Positions 55,192 to 64,000 of a DNA stretch of 64,000 nt are shown piece after piece. The notes beneath the pieces were generated by a model that was not told the DNA's origin, ran no database searches, and saw only the letters and a program-made list of their open reading frames with translations. Position 1 is the stretch's first letter. Each line of letters starts with the position of its first letter. The stretch comes from Rhodeus uyekii. Its lineage: Eukaryota > Chordata > Actinopteri > Cypriniformes > Acheilognathidae. The stretch covers positions 2,134,501 to 2,198,500 of the forward strand of contig JAWRVZ010000050.1 in NCBI GenBank assembly GCA_037043235.1, written 5' to 3'. Both the position numbers and the translations under genes were made by a program.

Positions 55192-55800
55192 TTAGTGGGA
55201 ACCACTCAGGGTGCGTGGGCATCGCCCCGTGACCTTGACTGCAAAGCGGGTACCCCTCAGGGAGAGCCCCTGGTTTTTAGCCACCACCATGAGTGGCTGG
55301 CCCAGCTTGATGCTCTTAACGGCTAAACGAACAGCCTGGATGCACTCGGGGGAGAGCCGAGCAGACATGGCAACTGAGTCCCAAATGACTCCCAAGAAAG
55401 TGGATCTCTGCGTTGGAGAAAGTACACTCTTCTTGGTGTTCAGCCTTAACCCCAGCTCCTTTATGTGCGGGCACAGCATCTCGATGTTGTGCTGCTAACT
55501 GCGACGACTCGGCCAGGATAAGCCATAGTCGTCGACATAGTTTAGGACACGATAGTTCCTTGCAAGTGCAGCGGAGCTTAGAGCAGCGTCCACTCCTAGG
55601 TGAACGTGCGGGGCGAGAGCGCCAGACCAAAAAGGAAGCACCGATACTGATACGCCTTCCCCCCTGAAGGCGAACCATAGGAACTTCCCACTGTGGAAGG
55701 ATGGAGACGAGGGATTATACGTCTCTGATGTCGACCGTGCCGGACCAGTTATAGGACCTGATCTGTACTACGATCTGCTTGAGCGTCATATCTCATTCAT
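55192..55800 (-). pseudogene. DIRS reverse transcriptase fragment
   Basis: The - strand reads ELGLRLNTKKSVLSPTQRST and FLGVIWDSVAMSARLSPECI, colinear with copy 1 at 47290-47150, preceded in broken frames by remnants of the upstream palm. It joins directly to the recombinase end, so RNase H and half the recombinase are deleted. Several frame changes occur. Confidence 0.75.
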
Positions 55801-55968
55801 ATTTAATTTTAGACGCATAACTGAATGCGCATTCACACGCGTTCGTCTTTCATTGGTTGCACAGATCTTCACGTGACTGACGCAAGGCTATTTCCCCTAG
55901 CGCTTTTGACGCAGCTCGAGTTCCCTGAAAGGGAACGATAATTTTGTGAAATATAATTTAAAATAGAT

Positions 55969-57550
55969 GTTCCCTTTCAAGGGAACTCGCGCTGCGTCAA
56001 ACGCTTTGGGGAATACTTGGACGCTGTCTCGCGTAGCACAATATGTAAACTTCCGTCGACCGAGTGTGAGTGACGGTCGCAGGTCGGTGATGTCATGAAC
56101 CAGGTCATAAAGGAGCGCCAGAACCCAGATGCAGCAGCTTAGGTGTCTTCGCAAACACAGTGTGAGAGAGTGTGTCGTCGCGCTGGTTGTTGGAGTTCCC
56201 TTCAACTGATCTATTCCCTAAAGTAGTTTAAAAGGAAAGGGCTCGCGCTCCCCAGGGCTCAGATCCCGCTGTAGTCGAGGATCTGCGGTGATCTGGGTCC
56301 TGTGGTTCGCGAATGGATCAGACAGCGGGGTGTGAGACGAGCACTGCTTTATCTCAGCCCTTTCCCGGCAGATCCAGTGCCCGTGCAGCCTGAGGGCTGT
56401 TAAATCTGATCAAACAGAGGCACAGACACTGCAATGATCTATCTCTGAGGAGTTTGACGTTGTCAGCATTTAATGAGAATATTCTCCACTTTTCTCTCCA
56501 GTATGAGGAGTTTTTCGAGGAAGTGACTCACGCGCCATGTTGACTATTTATTGCCGGCAAAGTAGCGTTCGGCCTAAGAAAATAAATAATTAGATGAACA
56601 CGTCCTGTTAGCGCGAGTCATCCCCCCGCGATACATAAAAGGATCGATCCTGAGACTGAGGAGGCTCTTGCGAGCTACCTTTCTCAATCAGTATTGATTA
56701 AAACAACCTACACTGCTCTATAAACCCATGAGGATTATTTCCACTCTCGTGGGCAGTCAAGCATATAAAATTCAATTGTTTTATTTGTCATATACACAGA
56801 TACATACAGGATATACAGCTGACAGTGAAATTAAACAGGAAAGCAGGGTTATTGGGGCACCTCGATGAGAGCATAAAATATACATATATTTTAATATTAT
56901 ATAAATCTATCTATCTATATGTGTATATATTATATTTATAAAAGAAGCATCTGTGGCTCAATCCTTTAAAGATAAGGAAATAAGTTCCTACTGGACGCCC
57001 CTCTCTCGTCTTCTGGACTTTTTCGGCGACACTGTTGAGACGGTCGTCGATAAGTTCTAGGAGGCTGCTAGCAGCAAGTGGCGTTCAGTGTGCTACTGCC
57101 TCGTTGCTCTCAAATTAGGGGCTGTGAGCCAGCCACAGCCCCAGACCTCCTCACAATGGGCCGCTCTGAGGCAGAGCTTCGCAACCCGCTAACCTCTCCA
57201 GAAACCCGGGGGTTCGGGTCGACACTCCCAGCCTCAACCCTCTGGCAGGAGGATGGATCTGAGGACCGTCATCCTCACCAAGAAGGCTACATCAAAGAGG
57301 TCCTGGCGCTAAGGTGCCAGACCTCGCACAGGCATCCCTCCTCAGCTGCCGCCCTTGAGTCGGGTTGCTCTGAGGAGATCGCCCCCTCCAAGGAGGGTCC
57401 TAGAGCATTCACTCCAGGCATACCCCTGAAAACCGGGCCCTGGAGCGTCTGCCACTCAAGCACCAGAGGCCGGCCTTGAGAACCTGGTTCCCTCATTAGA
57501 ATTGCTGGTCGCATCTCATGCCTACCAAAAGTTTCTCATTGGGTCCTGCA
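55969..57550 (+). mobile_element. DIRS element fragment (copy 3, different subfamily), + strand
   Basis: It begins GTTCCCTTTCAAGGGAACTC followed by GCGCTGCGTCAAACGCTTTG, a DIRS-type end on the opposite strand to copy 2 and only 32 bp from it. A gag-like frame follows from ATGGATCAGACAGCGG at 56312 (MDQTAGCETSTALSQPFPGR), broken by stops, with QYEEFFEEVTHA. It is interrupted at about 56762-56985 by the R1 left arm and resumes as LDFFGDTVETVVDKF, counterpart of LFGDAVKSVVDKF in copy 1. It ends at about 57550 without reverse transcriptase. Confidence 0.7.
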
Positions 57551-57560
57551 ATATATATAT
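56762..57560 (+). repeat. composite repeat R1, copy 2
   Basis: The left arm (56767-56905) and the DIRS gag-linker arm (57235-57545) are the same pair found in the same order at 44865-45432. Here about 250 further bases of gag (about 56985-57230) are present between them, so this copy is more complete. The left arm, about 200 bases with a TATC run, looks like an insertion in the DIRS gag. Confidence 0.68.
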
Positions 57561-57599
57561 TTATATTTTGCATATATTTATATTTTTATCTTTATTTAT

Positions 57600-57835
57600 A
57601 TTTTCATTAAATAAATGCCTGCCTGTCGTCAGAACGCGGAAGTAGCTGAGCGATCGATCTGTCGACGGGGGTGCGGCGGCGGCGCGATCTGCCTGTCCTA
57701 CAAACGCAGAAGTAACTGAGCAAGCGAGCGATCTGTCGACTAGAGGGGGAGGGGGGGCGGCGGCGGCGTCAAGAGCCATATGCAGCCATCAAAAGAGCCA
57801 TATATGGCTCGCGAGCCATAGGTTCCCGACCCCTG
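57600..57835. mobile_element. hAT-like terminal remnant
   Basis: The right end GCCATAGGTTCCCGACCCCTG is the reverse complement of a hAT-type terminus, and CCATATATGGCTCGCG is internal to it. The GC-rich part has two imperfect copies of a segment with CGATCTGTCGAC. It is related to 4340-4520. Confidence 0.55.
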
Positions 57836-57980
57836 GTGTAAGTGCTCTATAATGTTCAGATTGCCTTGATTTGGAAAAGAAGGAAAAAGACACTTGTCTC
57901 TTTGAATTTAAGTCTAGATTTATTCACAATGGCTTGTACATGAACACACTGATCTGTGTAACTGATGAAGTCAGTAAGAG

Positions 57981-58026
<46 letters not shown>
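57981..58026 (+). repeat. (GT)n microsatellite
   Basis: About 22 GT units. Reading frames across it on both strands are artefacts. Confidence 0.9.
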
Positions 58027-58029
<3 letters not shown>

Positions 58030-58258
58030 CCTCACTCTCCTGGCCAATGGTTTTCACCATGGTAATGTAATACAGTAATACCTCGGTTTACGAGCGACTT
58101 GGTATAACTCTAATCTTACATTAGACTGAAGAGATGCCTGTTACACCTCAAATTCCATTATGTACTTACTCCATATTTAATTCCTAGTCTGTATCAAATT
58201 GTTTCTTATGTGTTCTTAACTGTGCATGAAATCAAGAGCAACTCTTTATGTGAAAATG

Positions 58259-58952
58259 CTAATAAACAAAAGAACTCGCTGCAGATTCTGAATCTCTTAT
58301 GTGTTGTTCGTTCATTTCATAAATCAGTCTGTTAGGAGATTTAATGACTCTGCCAAGTTTAGTTTGAGTTAATGCAGCCTCAACATGTCTTGGTTGTGTG
58401 CACACCACAGGTTCCTTTATAACCTCACTCGTGAACTGTTCTCCTTGAACTGATTCAACATCTTGACCTTCTACGTCAGGTAAGTCTGCATCACGTATCA
58501 CGTTGATATCACTTTTTTCATTCAAGTTCCCAGCATCAACACTTGTGGAGTCCATGACCATCTTCCTCAATAAAACCGTCTGGATTACTTAATATCTAGT
58601 TTGCAGTTCTGTGATCACGGTCAACTTCATCACCTTGAACATCACATTCATTGATCACATCACTGTCTTTTTGAGCTGGTTCTTGAGGTTCATCAACTGG
58701 TAAGAAGTTCACAGGTAACAAAAGATTTCTGTGGACAACTTTCACCTTGTCTGAATTTATTCCTTGAATCCTGTAAACGTTGATATCAAGGAATACAGCC
58801 ACGACTTCATATGGGGATGACTCCCATTTATCAGCAACTTTCTGTCTACCTTTTTCACCTCTGTTCGCAACCAGCACTCTATCACCAACAGCCAGTGGAC
58901 ATCCCTTCACTTTCCTGTTATATAGTCTACCATGCCGATCCTGTTCTTTCAA
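58259..58952 (-). pseudogene. Gypsy integrase C-terminal module and Pol tail
   Basis: The frame 58952-58596 carries KGCPLAVGDRVLVANRGEKG and KVVHRNLLLPVNFLP, the SH3-like/GPY-F-type C-terminal module of Gypsy integrases, which binds DNA and helps integration. A following frame, 58570-58259, reads an acidic tail ending SESAASSFVY. The two frames are separated by a stop at about 58596, probably a single mutation or indel. The upstream integrase core is in another frame (58965). Confidence 0.75.
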
Positions 58953-58964
58953 AGTATGTATATT

Positions 58965-59876
58965 TCAAAGTCTCATCTGTGCAAGATGAGCTGCTTCACT
59001 CAAGTCTTTCCTCAGCTTGGACACGAAACCCTTGTAATCTACCACATCCTCATTCAGAAGCACATTTTGAAACAGAATGTCAATTGGGAGACGAGGAACT
59101 CTACCAAACATAAGAAAGAATGGGGAAAAACCTGTTGTCTCGTGTTCCGTGCAGTTGTAACAGAAGGTAAGCTGCTGTAACATCTGAGGCCATTTTGATT
59201 TTACTTTAGGGGGCAATGTCCTGATCATGCTTCCAAGATTCCTATTGAACCTCTCAGCAATGCCATTTCCCATGGGGTGGTATGGTGTTGTGTGTGACTT
59301 GTCTACACCTGCCATGGTCAATAGTTCCTTGATTAGCTTGCTCTCGAAATTAGCTCCCTGGTCAGAATGAATTCTTTTGGGGAATCCATAGACTATAAAC
59401 AAGTCATTCCAGAGCCTTTTCGCAACTTGTTTGGCTGACTGATTGTGGCATGGAAATGCATGAGCCATCTTTGTAAAATGATCTGTCACAACCAGCACGT
59501 CTACAGACTTTCCTTCCTTGACCTCTTCTGACCAAAAGTCGATGCAGATCAATTCAAGCGGTTCTGATGTTCGAATGCTTTCCAACGGAGCACAAGCATT
59601 GGGTTCCGAGGTTTTACCAACCACGCATCGATGACAATTCCTCACATAATCATCAGTGTCCTTTTTCATCCCAATCCAGAAGAAGCATTGTTTTGCCAGC
59701 GACAGTGTTCTACTGCGTCCTTGATGTCCAGCTACATCATTTATTCCATGGAGAACTTGTGCTTTCAAAGAAGTAGGTACAACAAACAAGTACAACTTAT
59801 TGTTCAACTTTGGATCTCTTTTGACCTTGTACAACACACCATCACAGATGACCAATTTATCATGGTACTTCAACAA
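58965..59876 (-). pseudogene. Gypsy integrase (zinc-binding domain and DDE core)
   Basis: The 303-codon frame is open. It shows the HHCC zinc-binding region (GHQGRSRTLSLAKQCFFW, then NCHRC) and the DDE catalytic triad: ICIDFWSE, then RIHSDQGANF, then GNGIAERFNRNLG. The element as a whole is dead, but this enzyme core retains all three acidic residues. Integrase joins the element DNA to the host chromosome. It is labelled a pseudogene because its pol context is broken. Confidence 0.88.
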
Positions 59877-59879
59877 TTT

Positions 59880-60904
59880 CCAGACAGGTTTGGATTCCTT
59901 TGCTTACAACTTACAACTTGATGGTTACTTGTGCACTTGAAAGCATCTTGGACAGAGTTGTCAACTACACCACTGACATCTTTCAAGAGGGATAAGTATG
60001 ACTCAGTGTTAAGGGGATGTCCCATGCAAGACTGGACGAATGGCTCACGGCTCAAAGCATCCGCTACAAAAAATTTTGTACCTGGAACATACTTCAGATC
60101 GAAATTGTAAGAAGCAAGTTAAGCCACCCATCACTGCTCACGTGCATCAAGCCGGGGTTTAGTCGGAATAATTTACATCAATGCTGTAAAGTGCCGTCCT
60201 CTCAGCCAATGGCTGAACTTATCACAGATAGCCCACTTTAAAGCAAATAACTCTAATCTGTGAGCTGGATAGTTCATTTGTGAGTGAGACAGTGTTCTGC
60301 TTGCGAAGGCAACAGGTCTGGTAATCTCTTCACCTGGTAGAACCTGTGACAACACAGCTCCTACTCCATCAAAAGATGCATCTACAGCTAAAATGAAAGG
60401 TTGGTCAAAGTTTGGGTGAGCCAATGTCATATTTTTTGTAAGTTTCAGTTTAAGGGTATGGAAAGCCTCTTTGCAATCAGTTGTCCAATCAGCTGGGGAA
60501 AGTTTGAGATAACCAATTTTCTTTCTTGGTTTGCGTCCTTTTGTGACAGGAGTCTTTTTGACTGAACCTGACGTCAACTTGAATAGAGGCTTAGCTTTTG
60601 CTGAACATGCTTCAATAAAATGCTGGTAATAAAGAACCATTCCAAGAAAGGACCTGATCTTTTTCTGACATGGTGTTTTTCCATCAGGTTCCATCAAGTC
60701 AGAAACTTGAATATTGGTAATTGCCTCAACTTTTCCAGGGTCAGTCTTAATGCCTTCTTCACATATGATGTGCCCCAGGAATTTTACCGATCGTCTCAAG
60801 AAACAACTTTTCTTTGGAGCCAACTTAAGATTGTGATGTGACAACCGTGAGAGAACCATTTGTAGACGTTCAGCATCATGAACATCTTCAAAGCCTTTCT
60901 TCAA
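59880..60904 (-). pseudogene. Gypsy reverse transcriptase C-terminal part and RNase H
   Basis: The frame opens GFEDVHDAERLQMVLSRL, the thumb region just after the RT catalytic box, then SVKFLGHIICEEGIKTDPGK. RNase H follows with ILAVDASFDGVGAVLSQ, and HRLELFALKWAICDKFSHWL carrying the active-site glutamate. The frame breaks near 60172, and ADALSREPF-type sequence follows in another frame. The YxDD catalytic box that should lie immediately upstream is absent; the frame begins at the hAT sequence instead. Confidence 0.83.
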
Positions 60905-61371
60905 ATTTTTCTAATGGCCGCACTTATGCTAATAAAACTGCCTGTTAGTCAGAGCTGCATCGCGCGACAAATGGCCAGTTCTCAATTGGTGTTTTCCCGT
61001 AAGGTTTCAGAAATGATGTGAAGGGATGGAATTCGGATCTGCCTTGAGACTCGCCACAACAAAACTAACTCCAGACTTTGATGCACTTGCAAAAAAGGAG
61101 ATCAACAACACTGGTCCCACTGAAACTAAATGTGAGTTTATCTACTGTGTTATTAAATAATACATTTGGAAAACAATTTATCAATGAACCCTGATGTTTT
61201 GGTGCCTGTTAAAGGCCAAATCTCTTAATTTAATGGTTTTTACATTTCATTTTTATTAGTTCACACAAACACACTATCCTTCTATTCTGGCCCGTCCCCT
61301 TTGTCAAATTTTAGAAACCACTGTGGCCCGCGAGACAAAAAGTTTTCCCACCCCTGCTCTAGAGGAACATT
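60905..61371 (+). mobile_element. hAT transposon 3' fragment inserted in the Gypsy reverse transcriptase
   Basis: The right end AAAGTTTTCCCACCCCTGC is the reverse complement of a CAGGGGTGGGAAAACT terminus, with GGCCCGCGAGACAAA inside it. The + strand around 61060-61110 reads KLTPDFDALAKKEI in a broken frame, the type of sequence that ends some fish hAT transposases. The left end of the hAT and the Gypsy sequence next to it are missing, so insertion was followed by deletion. Confidence 0.65.
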
Positions 61372-61383
61372 ATAATACCCAGA

Positions 61384-61983
61384 GGTGAGATCCATGGTTG
61401 AGAACAGTGGCGTAGCCACGGGGGGGGCCGGACATGTAAATGAGGGGTCCCAGGCCCACCCAGGCCCCCCCGTGTATACCTCAGATTTTGAATTCTTTAA
61501 AATCGCGACTGTGAAAACTAAAGTGAAAACATATATCGCCCGCCGCACAAGACGATCGCACCGCACCCCCAAAGTCAACGATAGCGCGGTGCATGCTATA
61601 CCACAACCAGTTATGCTGTTAACCAGTTAACCAGTTTTTACCTTATGCTCGAGCCCCCTCAAAAATAAAATTCTGGCTACGCCCCTGGTTAAGAAGAATG
61701 TGTTGCCACCCAATGCAGCTAACACATCGGACTGGTTTGGTAAAGGGTAGGAGTCTCTGACAGTTCTCGCATTTAACCATCTAAAATCCGGGCAGATCCT
61801 GAGATTTAATCCATTTAATGCTGTTCTTAGTTTGGCATACTGACTTGGTGGTATGTGCCTGTATGGAAAATGGAAAGGTCTGTCATCAGTGAGGTTAATT
61901 CGATGAACAACGCCTTTAGTTTCTCCACAGTCCATTTTGTCTCTTGAGAAAACTGACTCATACTTCTCAATGATGTGCAACAA
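61384..61983 (-). pseudogene. Gypsy reverse transcriptase N-terminal part, split by a MITE
   Basis: The frame at 61983-61690 contains HFPYRHIPPSQYAKLRTAL and CPDFRWLNARTVRDSYPLP, the early RT motifs. After the MITE at 61405-61687 the RT resumes with FSTMDLTSGYYNVPLEQ, which holds the first catalytic aspartate, and then runs into hAT sequence at about 61371. The reading frame is lost in both joints. Confidence 0.8.
61405..61687 (+). mobile_element. hAT-type MITE copy (family M1), complete, with 8-bp target duplication
   Basis: The ends are CAGTGGCGTAGCCACGG on the left and GGCTACGCCCCTG on the right, forming a terminal inverted repeat. Flanking octamers GTTGAGAA (61397-61404) and GTTAAGAA (61688-61695) match at 7 of 8 positions; 8 bp is the duplication size of hAT transposons. 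Removing the MITE plus one octamer leaves the Gypsy reverse-transcriptase motif continuous, which proves insertion. There is no coding capacity. The internal GAAAACTAAAGTGAAAAC (61512-61529) is discussed in the findings. Confidence 0.85.
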
Positions 61984-61992
61984 CTTGTCTTT

Positions 61993-62868
61993 TCAATGGG
62001 CTGACACTTGACAAGACTCCATATCAAGATCACTAAGGTTCAAATCACTCAAGACCTGCTTCATCTCTTCACTGGATCTAGATGGTAAGGGATCCTCGGT
62101 ACACTGGAGATTTGATTGAATCTGTTTCGGCGGTGGTAAGTCTTGCACAGAAATACAAGGTGACACATCAGCTATTTTAGCATTTCTCTTTAACACAACT
62201 CTGTGATTAGTGGGATAGAAGACTTTCAACGGGATAGAACCATCTCCCCATAGTGGTGTTATGACCCTTCCGACGAGTATTTGCCTAGGTCTTGATTTGG
62301 ACTCTGTCGGTTCCACGATAACTGTGCTGCCTACAGACAAGACAGAAGATTGAGGTAGTTTTCCCCAAACCAGATGTTCAGTTTGTGGCTCCAACGTCAC
62401 ACTTCCTAGTAACTTTACAGTACCGACTTTCTCAGGTATGACTTCACCTCTCCACCTTTCTGAATTGTAGAAAAGAGATAGAAACATACAGCACTCATCA
62501 CTCTCATTGTTACATGACTTAGACACGATCCTCCAGTAACCTTCCGTTTCTCTCAGTTGCATCAAAAGTCTCTTTATGACGTTTGTTCCCAAAATCATCT
62601 CTTCCGTCTGCCCAGGCATAACCAAAGCAGGAATTATCATGGGGCAGCCATACACTCTAACTGTAAGATCATAGACTGCAGTAGGGGTAATGTGATGAAC
62701 ACCACAGCCAACAATAACAATATCCTGTGCTAACTGGCATGTCAAATCTGGGTTACTTTTCAACAACTTTTCTTCGGTAGACTCACTGAGAGTGCATGCC
62801 ATTGATCCACTATCAATTAAAGCTTTGAGAATGAAACCCTTCTCAAATGAAACAGATGTGTAAAACAA
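61993..62868 (-). pseudogene. Gypsy aspartic protease region
   Basis: The open frame of 291 codons holds LKALIDSGSMACTLSE, the DSG active-site motif of retroviral-type aspartic proteases, then further strands (LVMPGQTEEMILGTNV). After that comes a linker (RQILVGRVITPLWGDGSI) leading to the reverse transcriptase. The protease would cut the Gag-Pol precursor. The frame is separated from the gag frames upstream by frame changes near 62870. Confidence 0.82.
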
Positions 62869-62870
62869 GC

Positions 62871-63936
62871 TCAGACAACATCAGATTTTGGAACTCTCTG
62901 AACACCCTGAAAAATGACTGTTTTGTCTGAAGTTACATCACTGAACATTTGACATAAAGACTCGTAATCCCTTGCATCATCAATATTGGATATGGGAGAT
63001 TCACTCTCAAGATCTACGTGATCCTCCCTCACACATAGATCATTTAGTTTGACTGCTGGTGGCCTGAAGAAGGCTTCCTTTCCTTTGGACACCTGTTTCT
63101 GGAATGGTCTGGTGAAAAACACTGGAAACAGAGCCTGTTTTCTTTACAGTGAGTAAAAGCAGAATGTGAGGCATCCTTACACACCAAGCATGGTGAATCG
63201 TTCAAGCCTGGAATCCTAGACAGGTTGTTTCTCTTCCTGTTCACCTTGTTAGATTCACTATTGTTCACCTGTTCACTATTATTCATTAGAACTCTCTCCA
63301 GCATATCGATCACTTTTTTCCAGAGCCATATTTTCTGATTGTTTGACTGGAGAGAATCATGGTCAGTTGTCACTGGGTTTTGGCTAGGACTCACACGCAC
63401 CTCATTCAAAGCAAGCTTTTTTCACATTCAATTGGTCGATTTACTTTTCCTGTGGCTCTGAGACATTTCTCTGAGTGATACTCGTTCATAATCTCTTCCA
63501 CTTCATTAGCGGTCCACTTGTCAATGGTTTTTGAACGAAACGTTAGAGCTAGATCTGAATTTGGACAATTCCTAATGAACATGCGTGTGACTTCAATCAG
63601 TTGGTTGTTCAGCACTTTACCCTGTTGTTTTAGACACTCAGCTGTGATGTCAGCAGCATGGTTCAGGCGCAACCAGTAATCAAAGGGATCCTCCTGAGGC
63701 TCTGGAAGAGTAGTATAGAAATCTTGTAATGGGATAGGAGAATACTGTTGGCAACTGAAATGCTTCCGTAATAGGGTGTAAATCTCATAAGGATTTGTTT
63801 TGATATGCAAACTATTAGACAGCATCCCCACTTTAACAACATCTTTTGCTTTGCCTCTCAAATGGATTACAATTTCTTCACCATGGTCTTCAGAAGGCAG
63901 AAAACCCTTTCTTATGAAGTTTTTCATGAGCTCCAC
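62871..63936 (-). pseudogene. Gypsy gag with zinc knuckle, frame-shifted
   Basis: The frame 63936-63406 begins MELMKNFIRKGFLPSEDHGE and has the capsid-like phrases DPFDYWLRLNHAAD and YEIYTLLRKHF. It ends at a stop just after a run of six A's on the - strand, and the sequence continues in the -1 frame (63409-63044). That frame carries a CCHC zinc knuckle, CFQCFSPDHSRNRC, which would bind element RNA. A further short frame at 63122-62871 follows. The shift at the A run could be an indel or a programmed frameshift; I cannot tell which. Upstream gag sequence continues to the window edge. Confidence 0.78.
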
Positions 63937-64000
63937 CCATTCATCAAGCGAAACATTGTCTGAAGCGTCGCCTCTGAAAATTGGAGGTTCTTTAACTTCC
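63937..64000 (-). other. continuation of the Gypsy element to the right edge
   Basis: The last bases read on the - strand as further gag sequence. The 5' LTR and primer-binding site are not in the window. Confidence 0.5.

Larger units (their letters stand above)
54430..55936 (-). mobile_element. internally deleted DIRS element (copy 2) with both termini
   Basis: The left 110 bases (GACGCTGCGTCAAAAGCGCT, GTCACGTGAAGATCTGTGCA) are the inverted complement of the right end (TGCACAGATCTTCACGTGAC, AGCGCTTTTGACGCAGCTCG), so the inverted terminal repeats survive. An internal copy of the terminal sequence GTTCCCTTTCAGGGAACTCG lies at 54674, as expected for the internal complementary region of DIRS elements. 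Between them only a recombinase end and a reverse-transcriptase piece remain. It could be a non-autonomous derivative. Confidence 0.82.
58255..64000 (-). mobile_element. Ty3/Gypsy-type LTR retrotransposon, decayed, running off the right edge
   Basis: On the - strand from the right edge come gag with a zinc knuckle, an aspartic protease, reverse transcriptase, RNase H and an integrase with its C-terminal module. This protease-RT-RNase H-integrase order is that of Ty3/Gypsy elements. The 5' LTR would lie beyond 64000, and a 3' LTR could not be defined near 58080-58255. Two hAT insertions split the reverse transcriptase. Frame changes in gag and pol add to the decay. It may lie in a gene B intron or downstream of it. 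Confidence 0.88.

Noticed and set aside
57078..57479. A 133-codon + strand frame that might be a host gene
   Set aside because: Its sequence falls in the decayed DIRS gag-linker region shared with 45085-45410, so it is element-derived.
1..64000. CRISPR arrays, riboswitches and bacterial operons
   Set aside because: No direct-repeat/spacer arrangement or prokaryotic gene organisation was found; the sequence is vertebrate.

Overview
The window looks like vertebrate, most likely teleost (cyprinid-like), genomic DNA. Small phase-1 immunoglobulin-domain exons with GT/AG splice sites are scattered through long introns. The spacers are packed with fish-type transposable elements: DIRS, Ty3/Gypsy, hAT, PIF/Harbinger, pogo/Tigger, Tc1/mariner, tRNA-derived SINEs and many solo LTRs. 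No bacterial gene organisation, operon or CRISPR array is present. The species assignment is inference.

Host genes. All host coding sequence I can support is on the + strand and belongs to a tandem cluster of Fc-receptor-like (FCRL-like) immunoglobulin-superfamily genes. Gene A occupies about 1996-16660. It has nine Ig exons in the window (1996, 5532, 9918, 12881, 13253, 13630, 13990, 14357 and 15537), then a terminal exon that reads stop after one residue (15872-15876), and AATAAA signals at 16374 and 16655. Its 5' end lies left of the window or is not recognisable. It appears to encode a multi-Ig ectodomain without a membrane anchor. Gene B starts with a clear signal-peptide exon at 29829. 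It has Ig exons at 34671, 36305, 40570, 42947, 51721 and 53287, and presumably continues beyond the right edge. Exon types recur in the same order in both genes, here called A (KAAVKVNP type), B (cysteine-rich, VLNVQPNPSQIF type) and C (DLPTSTVTVTP type). Their flanking intron sequence is duplicated too, so the genes arose by segmental duplication. Gene B later gained extra B exons.

Mobile elements, left to right. 556-1346 is a solo LTR. 2766-4925 holds hAT, LTR-like and SINE/LINE-tail remnants. 6397-8573 is a MITE-like repeat abutting a DIRS fragment. 9104-9455 and 11637-12124 are solo LTRs, with a decayed Harbinger transposase between them at 10508-11170. 14646-15436 is a solo LTR inside a gene A intron. 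The intergenic stretch 16.7-29.8 kb holds further solo LTRs, a pogo/Tigger fragment, MITEs and mariner-type elements. 37488-40316 is a complete short LTR element with two LTRs, a polypurine tract and a gag-like reading frame. 44865-49805 is a decayed DIRS retrotransposon on the - strand. 49985-51269 is a pogo/Tigger-like element with a solo LTR inside it. 54430-57560 is two DIRS copies 32 bp apart. 58255 to the right edge is a decayed Ty3/Gypsy element on the - strand, interrupted by hAT insertions.

How it fits together. The host signal is a fast-evolving innate or adaptive immune receptor cluster whose introns have been inflated by repeats. Target-site duplications give direct evidence for many single insertions, and nesting gives their relative order. 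The most interesting points are the apparently soluble gene A, the repeated cysteine-rich Ig exon, and a hAT-type MITE that carries a repeated GAAANNGAAA-like (IRF/ISRE-like) motif and has spread into the intergenic space and introns of the cluster.
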